Below, in pieces: positions 1 to 6,207 of a stretch of DNA of 6,866 nt. Where the stretch lies: positions 1-6,866 of the forward strand of contig JACRTZ010000226.1 of assembly GCA_014304965.1 (NCBI GenBank). Direction: 5' to 3'. Source of the stretch: Vulcanimicrobiota bacterium (GTDB lineage Bacteria; Vulcanimicrobiota; Vulcanimicrobiia; Vulcanimicrobiales; Vulcanimicrobiaceae). The notes under the pieces are model-generated. The model did not search any database and was not told where the DNA came from. It saw nothing but the letters and a program-made list of their open reading frames with translations. How positions within the stretch are numbered: the stretch's first letter is position 1; the number at the start of each line of letters is the position of its first letter. The position numbers and the translations under genes were made by a program.

Positions 1-434
1 CCGTGGACCCCGCACTCACGCAACATGCAAGCGAACTGCGAACGATCTTTTTCGCGCGGGAATTCGTGCCGAATTTCTTGCAAAGCGTGTGGGTCGTAGA
101 CGGCGCGATGATCAAGAACGACCCGGGCGTGATCGCGGGCTTTATGCGCGCCTGGGCGCGCGCGGTAGATTACACGGTGTCCCATCCCATCGATGCGGCC
201 AACCGCTACGCCAAGGTCACCAACGCCGACCCGAAATTCGTCGGCATCACGCTCGCGCACGAACAGCCGGGCGTCTACTTCGGTCGAGGCCAATTGAACC
301 AGAGCGCGTTCGCGGTGGTAGCGCAGAGCATGCGCCTTGGAAAACTCATCGGGCCCGAAAAACTGGACCTCGCGAAGATCGTGGACCAAAGTGCGCTACC
401 CGTCTCGATGCGAATGAAACTCGGCGCCGTGTAA
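1..434 (+). CDS. ABC transporter substrate-binding protein, NitT/TauT (SsuA/THI5-like) family, C-terminal part
   Basis: The gene is open at the left edge. The reading frame runs from base 3 and ends at TAA 432-434, giving about 143 residues, roughly the last 40% of a family that is usually 320-340 residues long. The visible part fits the C-terminal lobe of periplasmic binding proteins that deliver nitrate, sulfonates, pyrimidine precursors or organic acids to an ABC importer. The segment VWVVDGAMIKNDPGVIAGFM (visible residues 29-48) is the usual 'substitute, then D/E-x-P, then long helix' stretch, and AVDYTVSHPIDAANRYAK (54-71) is the typical helix with 'NP-x-DAA' spacing. The N-terminal lobe and any signal peptide lie outside the window. 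An ATPase and permease of the same transporter class sit at 5428-6866, so all three probably form one importer. The family call is by recognition of pattern; the ligand cannot be read from this fragment. Confidence 0.8.
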   Translation, partial: VDPALTQHASELRTIFFAREFVPNFLQSVWVVDGAMIKNDPGVIAGFMRAWARAVDYTVSHPIDAANRYAKVTNADPKFVGITLAHEQPGVYFGRGQLNQSAFAVVAQSMRLGKLIGPEKLDLAKIVDQSALPVSMRMKLGAV

Positions 435-435
435 G

Positions 436-3069
436 GTGCTCGACTCGTTCGGAGCGCTTGGCCGCATCGAAAGCGGCGGGCGCTCCTACGCGTTCGCGCG
501 CCTGGGCGCGCTCGCGTCGCACGGCATCGCGGTGGACCGTCTTCCGTTCGCGACCAAGATCTTGCTCGAGAACTTGCTGCGCCACGAAGACGGCAGCGTC
601 GTAACGCGCGACGACATCCTCGCGCTCGCGCGTTCGGAGGGAAAGGCGCTTCCGCAAATGATCGCCTTTCATCCCGGGCGCGTGATGACGCACGATCTTT
701 CCGGCGTGCCGGCGCTGATGGATCTCGCGGCGATGCGCGACGCGGTCGCGGAACTCGGAGGGAACCCGCGCGCGATCGATCCCGTGCGCCCCGTGGATTT
801 CGTCATCGACCACTCGGTCCAAGTAGACTTTTACGGAACGCCGGAAGCGCTCGACGAAAATCTGGCGGTCGAATACGAGCGCAACGCCGAACGCTATAGC
901 CTCATCAAGTGGGGCCAGCAAGCATTTCGCAACGTTCGCGTCGTTCCGCCCGGCATGGGCATTTGCCATCAGGTCAACATCGAGTTTCTCGCCAGCGTGG
1001 TTGCCACGGACGGAACCGCCGCGTTTCCCGACACCTGCGTCGCGACCGACTCACACACGCCGATGGTCAACGGGCTCGGCGTGCTCGGCTGGGGCGTCGG
1101 CACGATCGACGCCGATGCAGCGATGCTCGGCGAAGCGCTCACGATGCTCGTGCCCGACGTCGTCGGCGTGCGCTTGACCGGAGCGTTGCGCGAGGGCGTC
1201 ACCTCGACCGACCTCGTGCTCACCATGACGCAAACGCTGCGGCAGACGAGCGTCGTGGGCGCGTTCGTCGAGTTTTTCGGCCCCGGCCTCGCGAACTTGA
1301 CCGTTCCCGATCGGCTGACGCTGGGAAACATGGCGCCGGAATACGGCTCGACGATCGCCATCTCGCCGATCGACGCGCAGACCTTGCACTATCTGCGCGT
1401 GACCGGACGCGATGAAGATCGCATCGCGCTCGTCGAAGCGTACGCAAGGGCGCAGGGTTTGTTCTGGACGCCTGACGCGCCCGACGCGGCGTACGCGCGA
1501 ATTGTCGACTTCGATCTTGCTGCCGCCGAGCCGTCCATGGCCGGGCCGCATCGGCCGCAGCAGCGCGTTTCGCTCGGCGGCGTCAGGGCAAGTTTCGCCG
1601 CGCTCGGGGCGGCGTCGTCCTCGACGACCGCGACCATGAACGGCATGGACAACGGTTCCGTCGTGATCGCGGCGATCACGTCGTGCACGAATACGTCGAA
1701 CCCGGCGGTCCTGCTCGCGGCCGGGTTGCTCGCGAAACGTGCGGTCGAACGCGGCTTGCGCCGCCCGCCGTGGGTGAAGACGAGCCTCGCGCCCGGGTCG
1801 GGCGTCGTGACCGCCTATCTCAAACGTGCGGGGCTACTGCCCTACCTCGAGCGCCTGGGCTTCTACGTTGCGGGATACGGCTGCACCACGTGCATGGGCA
1901 ATAGCGGGCCGCTTGCTCAGGGCGTCGCCGAAGAGATCGCGGCTCGCGATTTGACGGCGGTCGCGGTCTTGTCGGGCAATCGCAACTTCGAAGGGCGCAC
2001 GCACGGCGCGGTTCGCGCGGCGTATCTCGCATCGCCGCCGCTCGTCGTCGCCTACGCGCTCGCGGGCCGCATCGATCTCGATTTGGAAACCGAACCCGTC
2101 GGTCGCGACGATGCGGGGGCGCCCGTGTACTTGCGCGACCTGTGGCCGTCGAATGCGGAGATCGAGGCGGCGATCGCCGCGAACGTCAGCGACGATCTCT
2201 TCAAACTACGCTACGCGAACGCGTTCGAAGGCGATGAGCGCTGGCGCGCGCTTCCGGCGCCGGACGGCGAGCGTTATCGGTGGGACGAGCGGTCGGAATA
2301 CGTCAAACGGCCCCCCTGGTTCGAGGGCATGTCGAGCGAGCCGCAGCCACTTCCGCCGATCGCCGGCGCGCGCGTGCTCGCCGCCTTCGGCGATGGTCTG
2401 ACGACAGACCACATTTCGCCCGTTAGCCCGATCGGCAGCGAAACGCCGGCGGGCCGCTATCTGCGCGAGCGCGGCGTCGCGCAAGCCGACTTCGTCTCGT
2501 ACGGCGCGCGGCGCGGCAACCATCACGTCATGCATCGCGGCGGCTTCGCGACCGGCCGCTTGAAAAATCTGCTCGTGCCCGGCGTCGAAGGCAACGTGAC
2601 GCCCCATTTCCCGAGCGGCGAGCGGCTGACGATCTTCGATGCATCCGAACGCTATCGCGAAGAAGGGACGCCGCTCGTCATTCTCGCCGGACGCGAGTAC
2701 GGTACCGGATCGTCGCGAGATTGGGCCGCGCGCGTCGTCTCGCTGCTCGGCGTGCGCGTCGTTGTCGCCCGCTCCTTCGAGCGGATCCATCGCAGCAATC
2801 TCGTTGGGATGGGCGTCGTCCCGCTGCAGTTCGAGGACGGCGAGGACGCCGCGTCGCTCGAACTTTCGGGCGACGAAACGTTCGACATCACGTTCGATGG
2901 GCTCGGCATCGCGGCGCGCATTGTGGTGCGCGCGACCGCACCGGACGGCCGACTCACGACGTTCGCAACGATCGCGCGCATCGACACGCCGCGCGAACTC
3001 GAGTACGTGCGGCACGGCGGCCTCTTGCCGTTCGCGCTCCGCCGCTACCTCGCCGGCAGCAAGTCTTAG
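436..3069 (+). CDS. acnA: Aconitate hydratase, AcnA/IRP1-type
   Basis: This complete 877-residue [4Fe-4S] hydro-lyase is close to the usual length of about 890. AcnA enzymes interconvert citrate and isocitrate via cis-aconitate, and bacterial aconitases can also hydrate 2-methyl-cis-aconitate. The cluster ligands are Cys417 (SCTNTSNP) and Cys483/Cys486 (GYGCTTCMGNSGP). Substrate-site motifs are DSHT (205-208), SGNRNFEGR (513-521), R701 and GSSRDWAA (758-765). The swivelling C-terminal domain starts near residue 645 (FGDGLTTDHISP) and ends with the family's RIDTPRELEYVRHGG. GTG at 436 is the first possible start: an in-frame TGA lies at 415-417 and no start codon lies between. No good Shine-Dalgarno precedes it, and the binding-protein stop is one base upstream, so coupled translation is likely. 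The motif RGGFATGR (701-708) departs from the usual RGTFANxR. It is not the AcnD type. It may be the housekeeping enzyme or one dedicated to this cluster. Confidence 0.95.
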   Translation: MLDSFGALGRIESGGRSYAFARLGALASHGIAVDRLPFATKILLENLLRHEDGSVVTRDDILALARSEGKALPQMIAFHPGRVMTHDLSGVPALMDLAAMRDAVAELGGNPRAIDPVRPVDFVIDHSVQVDFYGTPEALDENLAVEYERNAERYSLIKWGQQAFRNVRVVPPGMGICHQVNIEFLASVVATDGTAAFPDTCVATDSHTPMVNGLGVLGWGVGTIDADAAMLGEALTMLVPDVVGVRLTGALREGVTSTDLVLTMTQTLRQTSVVGAFVEFFGPGLANLTVPDRLTLGNMAPEYGSTIAISPIDAQTLHYLRVTGRDEDRIALVEAYARAQGLFWTPDAPDAAYARIVDFDLAAAEPSMAGPHRPQQRVSLGGVRASFAALGAASSSTTATMNGMDNGSVVIAAITSCTNTSNPAVLLAAGLLAKRAVERGLRRPPWVKTSLAPGSGVVTAYLKRAGLLPYLERLGFYVAGYGCTTCMGNSGPLAQGVAEEIAARDLTAVAVLSGNRNFEGRTHGAVRAAYLASPPLVVAYALAGRIDLDLETEPVGRDDAGAPVYLRDLWPSNAEIEAAIAANVSDDLFKLRYANAFEGDERWRALPAPDGERYRWDERSEYVKRPPWFEGMSSEPQPLPPIAGARVLAAFGDGLTTDHISPVSPIGSETPAGRYLRERGVAQADFVSYGARRGNHHVMHRGGFATGRLKNLLVPGVEGNVTPHFPSGERLTIFDASERYREEGTPLVILAGREYGTGSSRDWAARVVSLLGVRVVVARSFERIHRSNLVGMGVVPLQFEDGEDAASLELSGDETFDITFDGLGIAARIVVRATAPDGRLTTFATIARIDTPRELEYVRHGGLLPFALRRYLAGSKS
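3066..3069. other. Overlapping convergent stop codons of the aconitase and MmgE/PrpD genes
   Basis: The aconitase ends with TAG at 3067-3069 and the opposite-strand MmgE/PrpD gene ends with TAA read from 3068-3066, so the two genes share four bases tail to tail. There is no space for a terminator between them. Any terminator must lie inside the opposing gene, or transcription runs through and produces mutually antisense RNA. Confidence 0.9.
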
Positions 3070-4466
3070 CCGGGAACGAGCAGCGCGGCCAACTGCGAGG
3101 CATCCTCGAGCGTTTCGAGGCCGAGCACGGCATCGCGCAGCGCGCTGGCGCGCTGCGGCTCGAGCGCGTGGCCGGCGAGCATCTCGAACTTCTCCACGAT
3201 CTGCGCGTCGCTTGCGAAACTGAGATCGCTGCCGCGTTGCACCTCGACGGTCGTCTCGAGCCGCGTTCCGTCGCGCAAGAAAACCTCGACCCGCACGTGG
3301 TGCCGCTTCTCGCGTCCCAGCGCCGTGATCGCGGGATCTTCCACGACCGAAACGCGCGCCGCGAGCGCCAGCCGGCGCGGATCGTCGAGCGCCGCTTCGG
3401 TGAATTGGTCTACGAACACGTCGCCTTCCAAGAGCAGCGTGGCGACGCAAAAACTCAAGTTCAGTTGCGCGGCGGTCATGCCGCTGGGAACGTAGGTCCA
3501 GCCGGCATGCTCAACGGTCACGTAGGCGGCGTGGACCACGATCCGCGCCACGTCGTCCGCGCCAAACGGCCGGCGCGCTTGTAACTCGCGAATCGCATCG
3601 AGCGTGGTGTGGTTGCTGGCCACGCACGAGTAGAATTTGAGCGAGATGCGCAACGTCTCCCAGCGTTCGCCGAGGCCGGCCGTCAATTCGTCCATATCGA
3701 AACGATCTGTCGAGCGCGAAAACGTCGTGCAGAAACCGCCATACGCGCTCTCGAAAACGGCCTCGATTCCGGTGAAACCGCGCTCGGCGAGCAGTGCGCC
3801 GTAGAGCCCGCTTTGGGCGGCGCGACCCGCGTGCATGCGTTTGACCATCGCGCCGAATTGCGCCGCCATTAAGCCCGCGGCTTGCGTTCCGCCGATGCCG
3901 AGCGCGTGCACCGTGCGTGCGGGATCGAGCGCGAGCGCGCGCGCGGCCGCTGCGGCGGCGGCGAACACGCCGACGGTCGCACCCGAATGCCAGCCCTGAC
4001 CGATGTGTTCGGGACCCATGCACATGCCGACGCGTGGCCCGATCTCGTAACCCACAACGGCGGCGGTCAGAAACGTGCGGCCGTCCATGCCGGGGCGTAT
4101 CTCGGCGAGTGCGACGAGCGGCGGCAGCGTGACCGCGCCGACGTGCAGCACGCCATAGCGGTGAACGTCGTCGAGTTCGAACGACTGCACCTGCGTGCCG
4201 TTGACGAGCGCCGCATGCGGTGCGCCAAAACGCTCGCGCGTTCCCCAGGCCGCGCAGGCGCCGGTCGTGTCCACCGCCGACAAGGTTTCGCGCAAGATGC
4301 GGCTCCACTCGAGATGCGCGCCGTAGAGCGCGCAGCCGAGGGAGTCGAGCATCAGCAATTTAACGCGCCGGCGCACGGCATCCGGAATCGCTTCGTACTG
4401 CAGCGACGAGACGAAGTCGGCGACGCCGCGTGTGTATGGATTCTCGGGGGCGGCTGCGGTGCTCAT
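3066..4466 (-). CDS. MmgE/PrpD family protein (2-methylcitrate dehydratase / cis-aconitate decarboxylase family)
   Basis: A 466-residue protein of normal family length. Members are cofactor-free and include 2-methylcitrate dehydratase (PrpD), the Bacillus MmgE dehydratase and cis-aconitate decarboxylase (IRG1/CAD). Family marks are LMLDSLGCALYG (38-49), NGTQVQSFELDDVH (89-102), GWHSGATVGVFAA (158-170), GAMVKRMHAGRAAQSG (205-220), and LKFYSCVASNHTTLD (276-290). The residues His108, His160, Lys209 and Lys277 fall where the IRG1 active-site residues His103, His159, Lys207 and Lys272 would align, from memory of that enzyme. ATG 4466 is the first possible start, since upstream codons contain no start before an in-frame TAG at 4518-4520. 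A GGAAG nine bases before the ATG could serve as ribosome binding site. It is the only leftward gene here. It converges on the aconitase with overlapping stop codons and diverges from the lyase. Beside those genes, dehydration of a methylcitrate-like acid is the best guess; substrate and reaction are not proven. Confidence 0.9.
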   Translation of the reverse strand: MSTAAAPENPYTRGVADFVSSLQYEAIPDAVRRRVKLLMLDSLGCALYGAHLEWSRILRETLSAVDTTGACAAWGTRERFGAPHAALVNGTQVQSFELDDVHRYGVLHVGAVTLPPLVALAEIRPGMDGRTFLTAAVVGYEIGPRVGMCMGPEHIGQGWHSGATVGVFAAAAAAARALALDPARTVHALGIGGTQAAGLMAAQFGAMVKRMHAGRAAQSGLYGALLAERGFTGIEAVFESAYGGFCTTFSRSTDRFDMDELTAGLGERWETLRISLKFYSCVASNHTTLDAIRELQARRPFGADDVARIVVHAAYVTVEHAGWTYVPSGMTAAQLNLSFCVATLLLEGDVFVDQFTEAALDDPRRLALAARVSVVEDPAITALGREKRHHVRVEVFLRDGTRLETTVEVQRGSDLSFASDAQIVEKFEMLAGHALEPQRASALRDAVLGLETLEDASQLAALLVPG

Positions 4467-4543
4467 CCTCGGGCGCTTCCACGCCGGCCAAAGCCGACTC
4501 TTTCGAGGGGTTCGGCGCTAGGCACATGTAAAGGAATGCGACC
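4467..4543. promoter_or_regulatory. Divergent intergenic region between the MmgE/PrpD and lyase genes
   Basis: This is the only non-coding gap of any size (77 bases), and it must supply leader sequence for the leftward MmgE/PrpD gene and probably a rightward promoter for lyase-ATPase-permease. A small inverted repeat, GCCGA (4493-4497) and TCGGC (4512-4516) separated by 14 bases, lies near the middle and could be an operator. A rightward TTTCGA (4501-4506) and TAGGCA (4519-4524) are poor matches to sigma-70 elements with too short a spacing, so no promoter is called precisely. That the region is regulatory follows mainly from the divergent layout. Confidence 0.45.
4530..4535 (+). promoter_or_regulatory. 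Ribosome binding site of the lyase gene
   Basis: AAAGGA ends eight bases before ATG 4544 and is the clearest Shine-Dalgarno match in the window. It follows an in-frame ATG-TAA pair (4526-4531); the TAA blocks any longer reading of the gene, which fixes the start at 4544. The good site suits a gene that opens a transcription unit, in contrast to the weak, coupled starts of the aconitase, ATPase and permease. Confidence 0.7.
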
Positions 4544-5419
4544 ATGCCGCCATCGCTGCGCTCGCTCCTGACCGACGGACGTCCCCACATCCTGCCGGGC
4601 GCCGCAGATGCACTCACGGCGCGTTTGGTCGAACGGGCCGGATTCGACGCCGTGTACGTAACGGGTGCCGGCGTCGCGAACACGCAACTCGGCGCGCCCG
4701 ACGTGGGCTTGCTCACGCAGACCGAGATGGTCATGCAACTGCAGCGCATCGCCGCCGCCGTCTCGCTGCCGATTTTGGCCGACGCCGATACCGGGTACGG
4801 CGGCGTGGGCAGCGTTGCGCGCACGGTGCGCGAATACGAGCGCGCGGGCGTGCACGGGCTCCACCTCGAAGATCAAGACTTGCCGAAACGGTGCGGGCAC
4901 TTCGAGGGGAAGGCGGTCGTGCCGGTGGACGAGATGCGCTTGCGGCTGGCGGCCGCGCGCGACGCGCGGACGAATCCCGACTTCCTGATCATCGCGCGCA
5001 CCGATGCGCGCGCGGTGGAAGGCTTCGATGCGGCCCTCGAGCGGGCACGCGCATATCGCGCGCAAGGCGCCGACGTCATTTTCTTCGAGGCGCCGCAAAG
5101 CGTCGAGGAGCTACGCGCCGTCGGCGAAGCGTTTCGCGGCGTGCCGCTGGTCGCGAACATGGTCGAAGGCGGTAAGACGCCGCAGCTTCCCGCAAACGAA
5201 CTCTACGCATTGGGCTACAACCTGATCATCTGCGCGAACACGGCGCTACGCCTTGCGGCCAAGGCCGTACAAGAGGGCTTGCGTACGTTGCGCGAGACCG
5301 GCACGAGCGCGGGCGTCGTGGATCGCATGCTCACCTGGCAAGAGCGCCAAGAACTCGTGGGCCTCGACGAAAACGATCGTTTCGAGCGCCGTTTGCTGGA
5401 GCACGTCGGGGCGAGCTGA
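4544..5419 (+). CDS. Isocitrate lyase/PEP mutase superfamily C-C lyase (2-methylisocitrate lyase- or 2,3-dimethylmalate lyase-like)
   Basis: This 291-residue protein matches the length of PrpB-type lyases, Mg2+-dependent TIM barrels that split 2-methylisocitrate, 2,3-dimethylmalate or related acids to pyruvate or another 2-oxoacid plus a dicarboxylate. Visible marks are AVYVTGAGVA (36-45), the metal-binding ADADTGYGG (79-87, with Asp80 and Asp82), the product-site HLEDQ (107-111), the catalytic loop LPKRCGHFEGK (113-123) with Cys117, and IIARTDA (149-155) ahead of FFEAPQ (180-185). Cys117 in KRCGH argues for a lyase rather than a PEP mutase. The segment NMVEGGKTPQL (205-215) differs from the NITEFGATPLF recalled for E. 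coli PrpB, and LPKRCGHFEGK differs from its GAKRCGHRPNK, so strict methylisocitrate lyase identity is doubtful and the prpB symbol is withheld. It has its own strong ribosome binding site and lies eight bases ahead of the ATPase gene, so transporter and lyase are probably co-transcribed. Confidence 0.9.
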   Translation: MPPSLRSLLTDGRPHILPGAADALTARLVERAGFDAVYVTGAGVANTQLGAPDVGLLTQTEMVMQLQRIAAAVSLPILADADTGYGGVGSVARTVREYERAGVHGLHLEDQDLPKRCGHFEGKAVVPVDEMRLRLAAARDARTNPDFLIIARTDARAVEGFDAALERARAYRAQGADVIFFEAPQSVEELRAVGEAFRGVPLVANMVEGGKTPQLPANELYALGYNLIICANTALRLAAKAVQEGLRTLRETGTSAGVVDRMLTWQERQELVGLDENDRFERRLLEHVGAS

Positions 5420-5427
5420 CCGGCGGC

Positions 5428-6207
5428 GTGGATCTGCGCTTCGAGTCGGTTTCGAAAGCCTACCGTCGGCCCGACGGCAGCGACATGGTCGCGCTAGAGA
5501 ACATCGATCTTCAGGTACCGCACGGTGAATTCGTTGCGCTGTTGGGCGCGTCCGGCTGCGGCAAGAGCACGCTGCTCGAGATTGTAGCGGGCCTGCAAGC
5601 ACCAACCTCCGGCAGCGTCGTGCTCGGTGACGAGCGTTTGCGCGGGCCGCATCCATCGGTCAGCGTCGTCTTCCAAGAAGATTCGACTCTGCCGTGGCGG
5701 ACCGTTCTTGACAACGTCGCGTTCGGTCTGCAGATGCACCACGTGGACCGTTCCACGATCGAACGCACGACGCGCGAGATGATTGCGCTGGTTGGGCTTA
5801 CGGGGTTCGAAGGCGCCTACCCGCATCAGCTTTCGGGCGGCATGCGCCAACGTGTCGCGATCGCGCGCACGCTCGTGCTTAATCCGCAAGTCCTCTTGAT
5901 GGACGAGCCCTTCGGCGCGCTCGACGAACAGACGCGCTTCGTGCTGGGCGAGGAGTTGCTGCGCATCTGGCGCGAGACGGGTGCAACGATCCTCTTCGTG
6001 ACGCACAGCGTGCACGAAGCAGTCCAACTCGCCGACAGGATCGTCGTGCTGAGCCCGAGGCCCGGTCGCATCAAGACGGTCATCGCGAACGATTTGCGGC
6101 GGCCGCGCCACGAACTCGACGATCCCGTGCGTTATGCGGCGCTCGTGACCGAGCTGCGTGAAGCAATCGGGATGACCGCGCGGCCGCCGGCGACCGGCGC
6201 GCCGTGA
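5428..6207 (+). CDS. ABC transporter ATP-binding protein, NitT/TauT (SsuB/TauB-like) family
   Basis: This 259-residue cytoplasmic ATPase would power import through the permease encoded next. All nucleotide-binding motifs are intact: Walker A GASGCGKST (40-48), Q-loop with Gln83 in VFQEDSTLPW, signature LSGGMRQR (135-142), Walker B VLLMDEPFGALD (155-166) and switch His193 in VTHSVHEA. The combination of 'VFQ...LLPW' style Q-loop, 'DNVAFGL' and 'LSGGMRQRVAIARTL' with 'LDEQTR' is typical of the nitrate/sulfonate/taurine class. GTG 5428 is preferred because it keeps the first beta strand (LRFESVSKAY); ATG 5485 is in frame but would remove it. Only eight bases separate it from the lyase stop and no strong ribosome binding site is seen. 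Its TGA overlaps the permease GTG. Confidence 0.95.
   Translation: MDLRFESVSKAYRRPDGSDMVALENIDLQVPHGEFVALLGASGCGKSTLLEIVAGLQAPTSGSVVLGDERLRGPHPSVSVVFQEDSTLPWRTVLDNVAFGLQMHHVDRSTIERTTREMIALVGLTGFEGAYPHQLSGGMRQRVAIARTLVLNPQVLLMDEPFGALDEQTRFVLGEELLRIWRETGATILFVTHSVHEAVQLADRIVVLSPRPGRIKTVIANDLRRPRHELDDPVRYAALVTELREAIGMTARPPATGAP

Noticed and set aside
346..969. Leftward open frame (207 codons) opposite the aconitase 5' end
   Set aside because: It is a low-complexity Arg/Ala/Val-rich product with no motif, lying entirely opposite confirmed coding sequence.
436..3069. Aconitase as AcnD (Fe/S-dependent 2-methylcitrate dehydratase)
   Set aside because: The sequence follows the AcnA/IRP1 pattern throughout (GSSRDWAA, SFERIHRSNLVGMG), whereas AcnD as recalled has GSSREHAA-type motifs. 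No prpF is visible beside it, and a PrpD-family gene is present.
2206..3450. Long open frame (414 codons) on the minus strand across the aconitase 3' end and the MmgE/PrpD 3' end
   Set aside because: Its translation is rich in Arg and Ala with no domain pattern, it spans two well-supported genes in other frames, and such shadow frames are common in GC-rich DNA.
4501..4524. TTTCGA and TAGGCA as a sigma-70 promoter for the lyase gene
   Set aside because: Both hexamers match the consensus poorly and the spacing is 12 bases rather than about 17, so a promoter cannot be placed with confidence.
3882..4571. Rightward open frame (229 codons) antisense to the MmgE/PrpD gene and reaching into the lyase start
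   Set aside because: The protein has no recognisable family pattern and overlaps a gene with clear active-site motifs. It is best explained by biased codon composition.
5494..6111. Leftward open frame (205 codons) opposite the ABC ATPase
   Set aside because: The ATPase frame carries every ABC motif, and the opposite frame shows none of any family.
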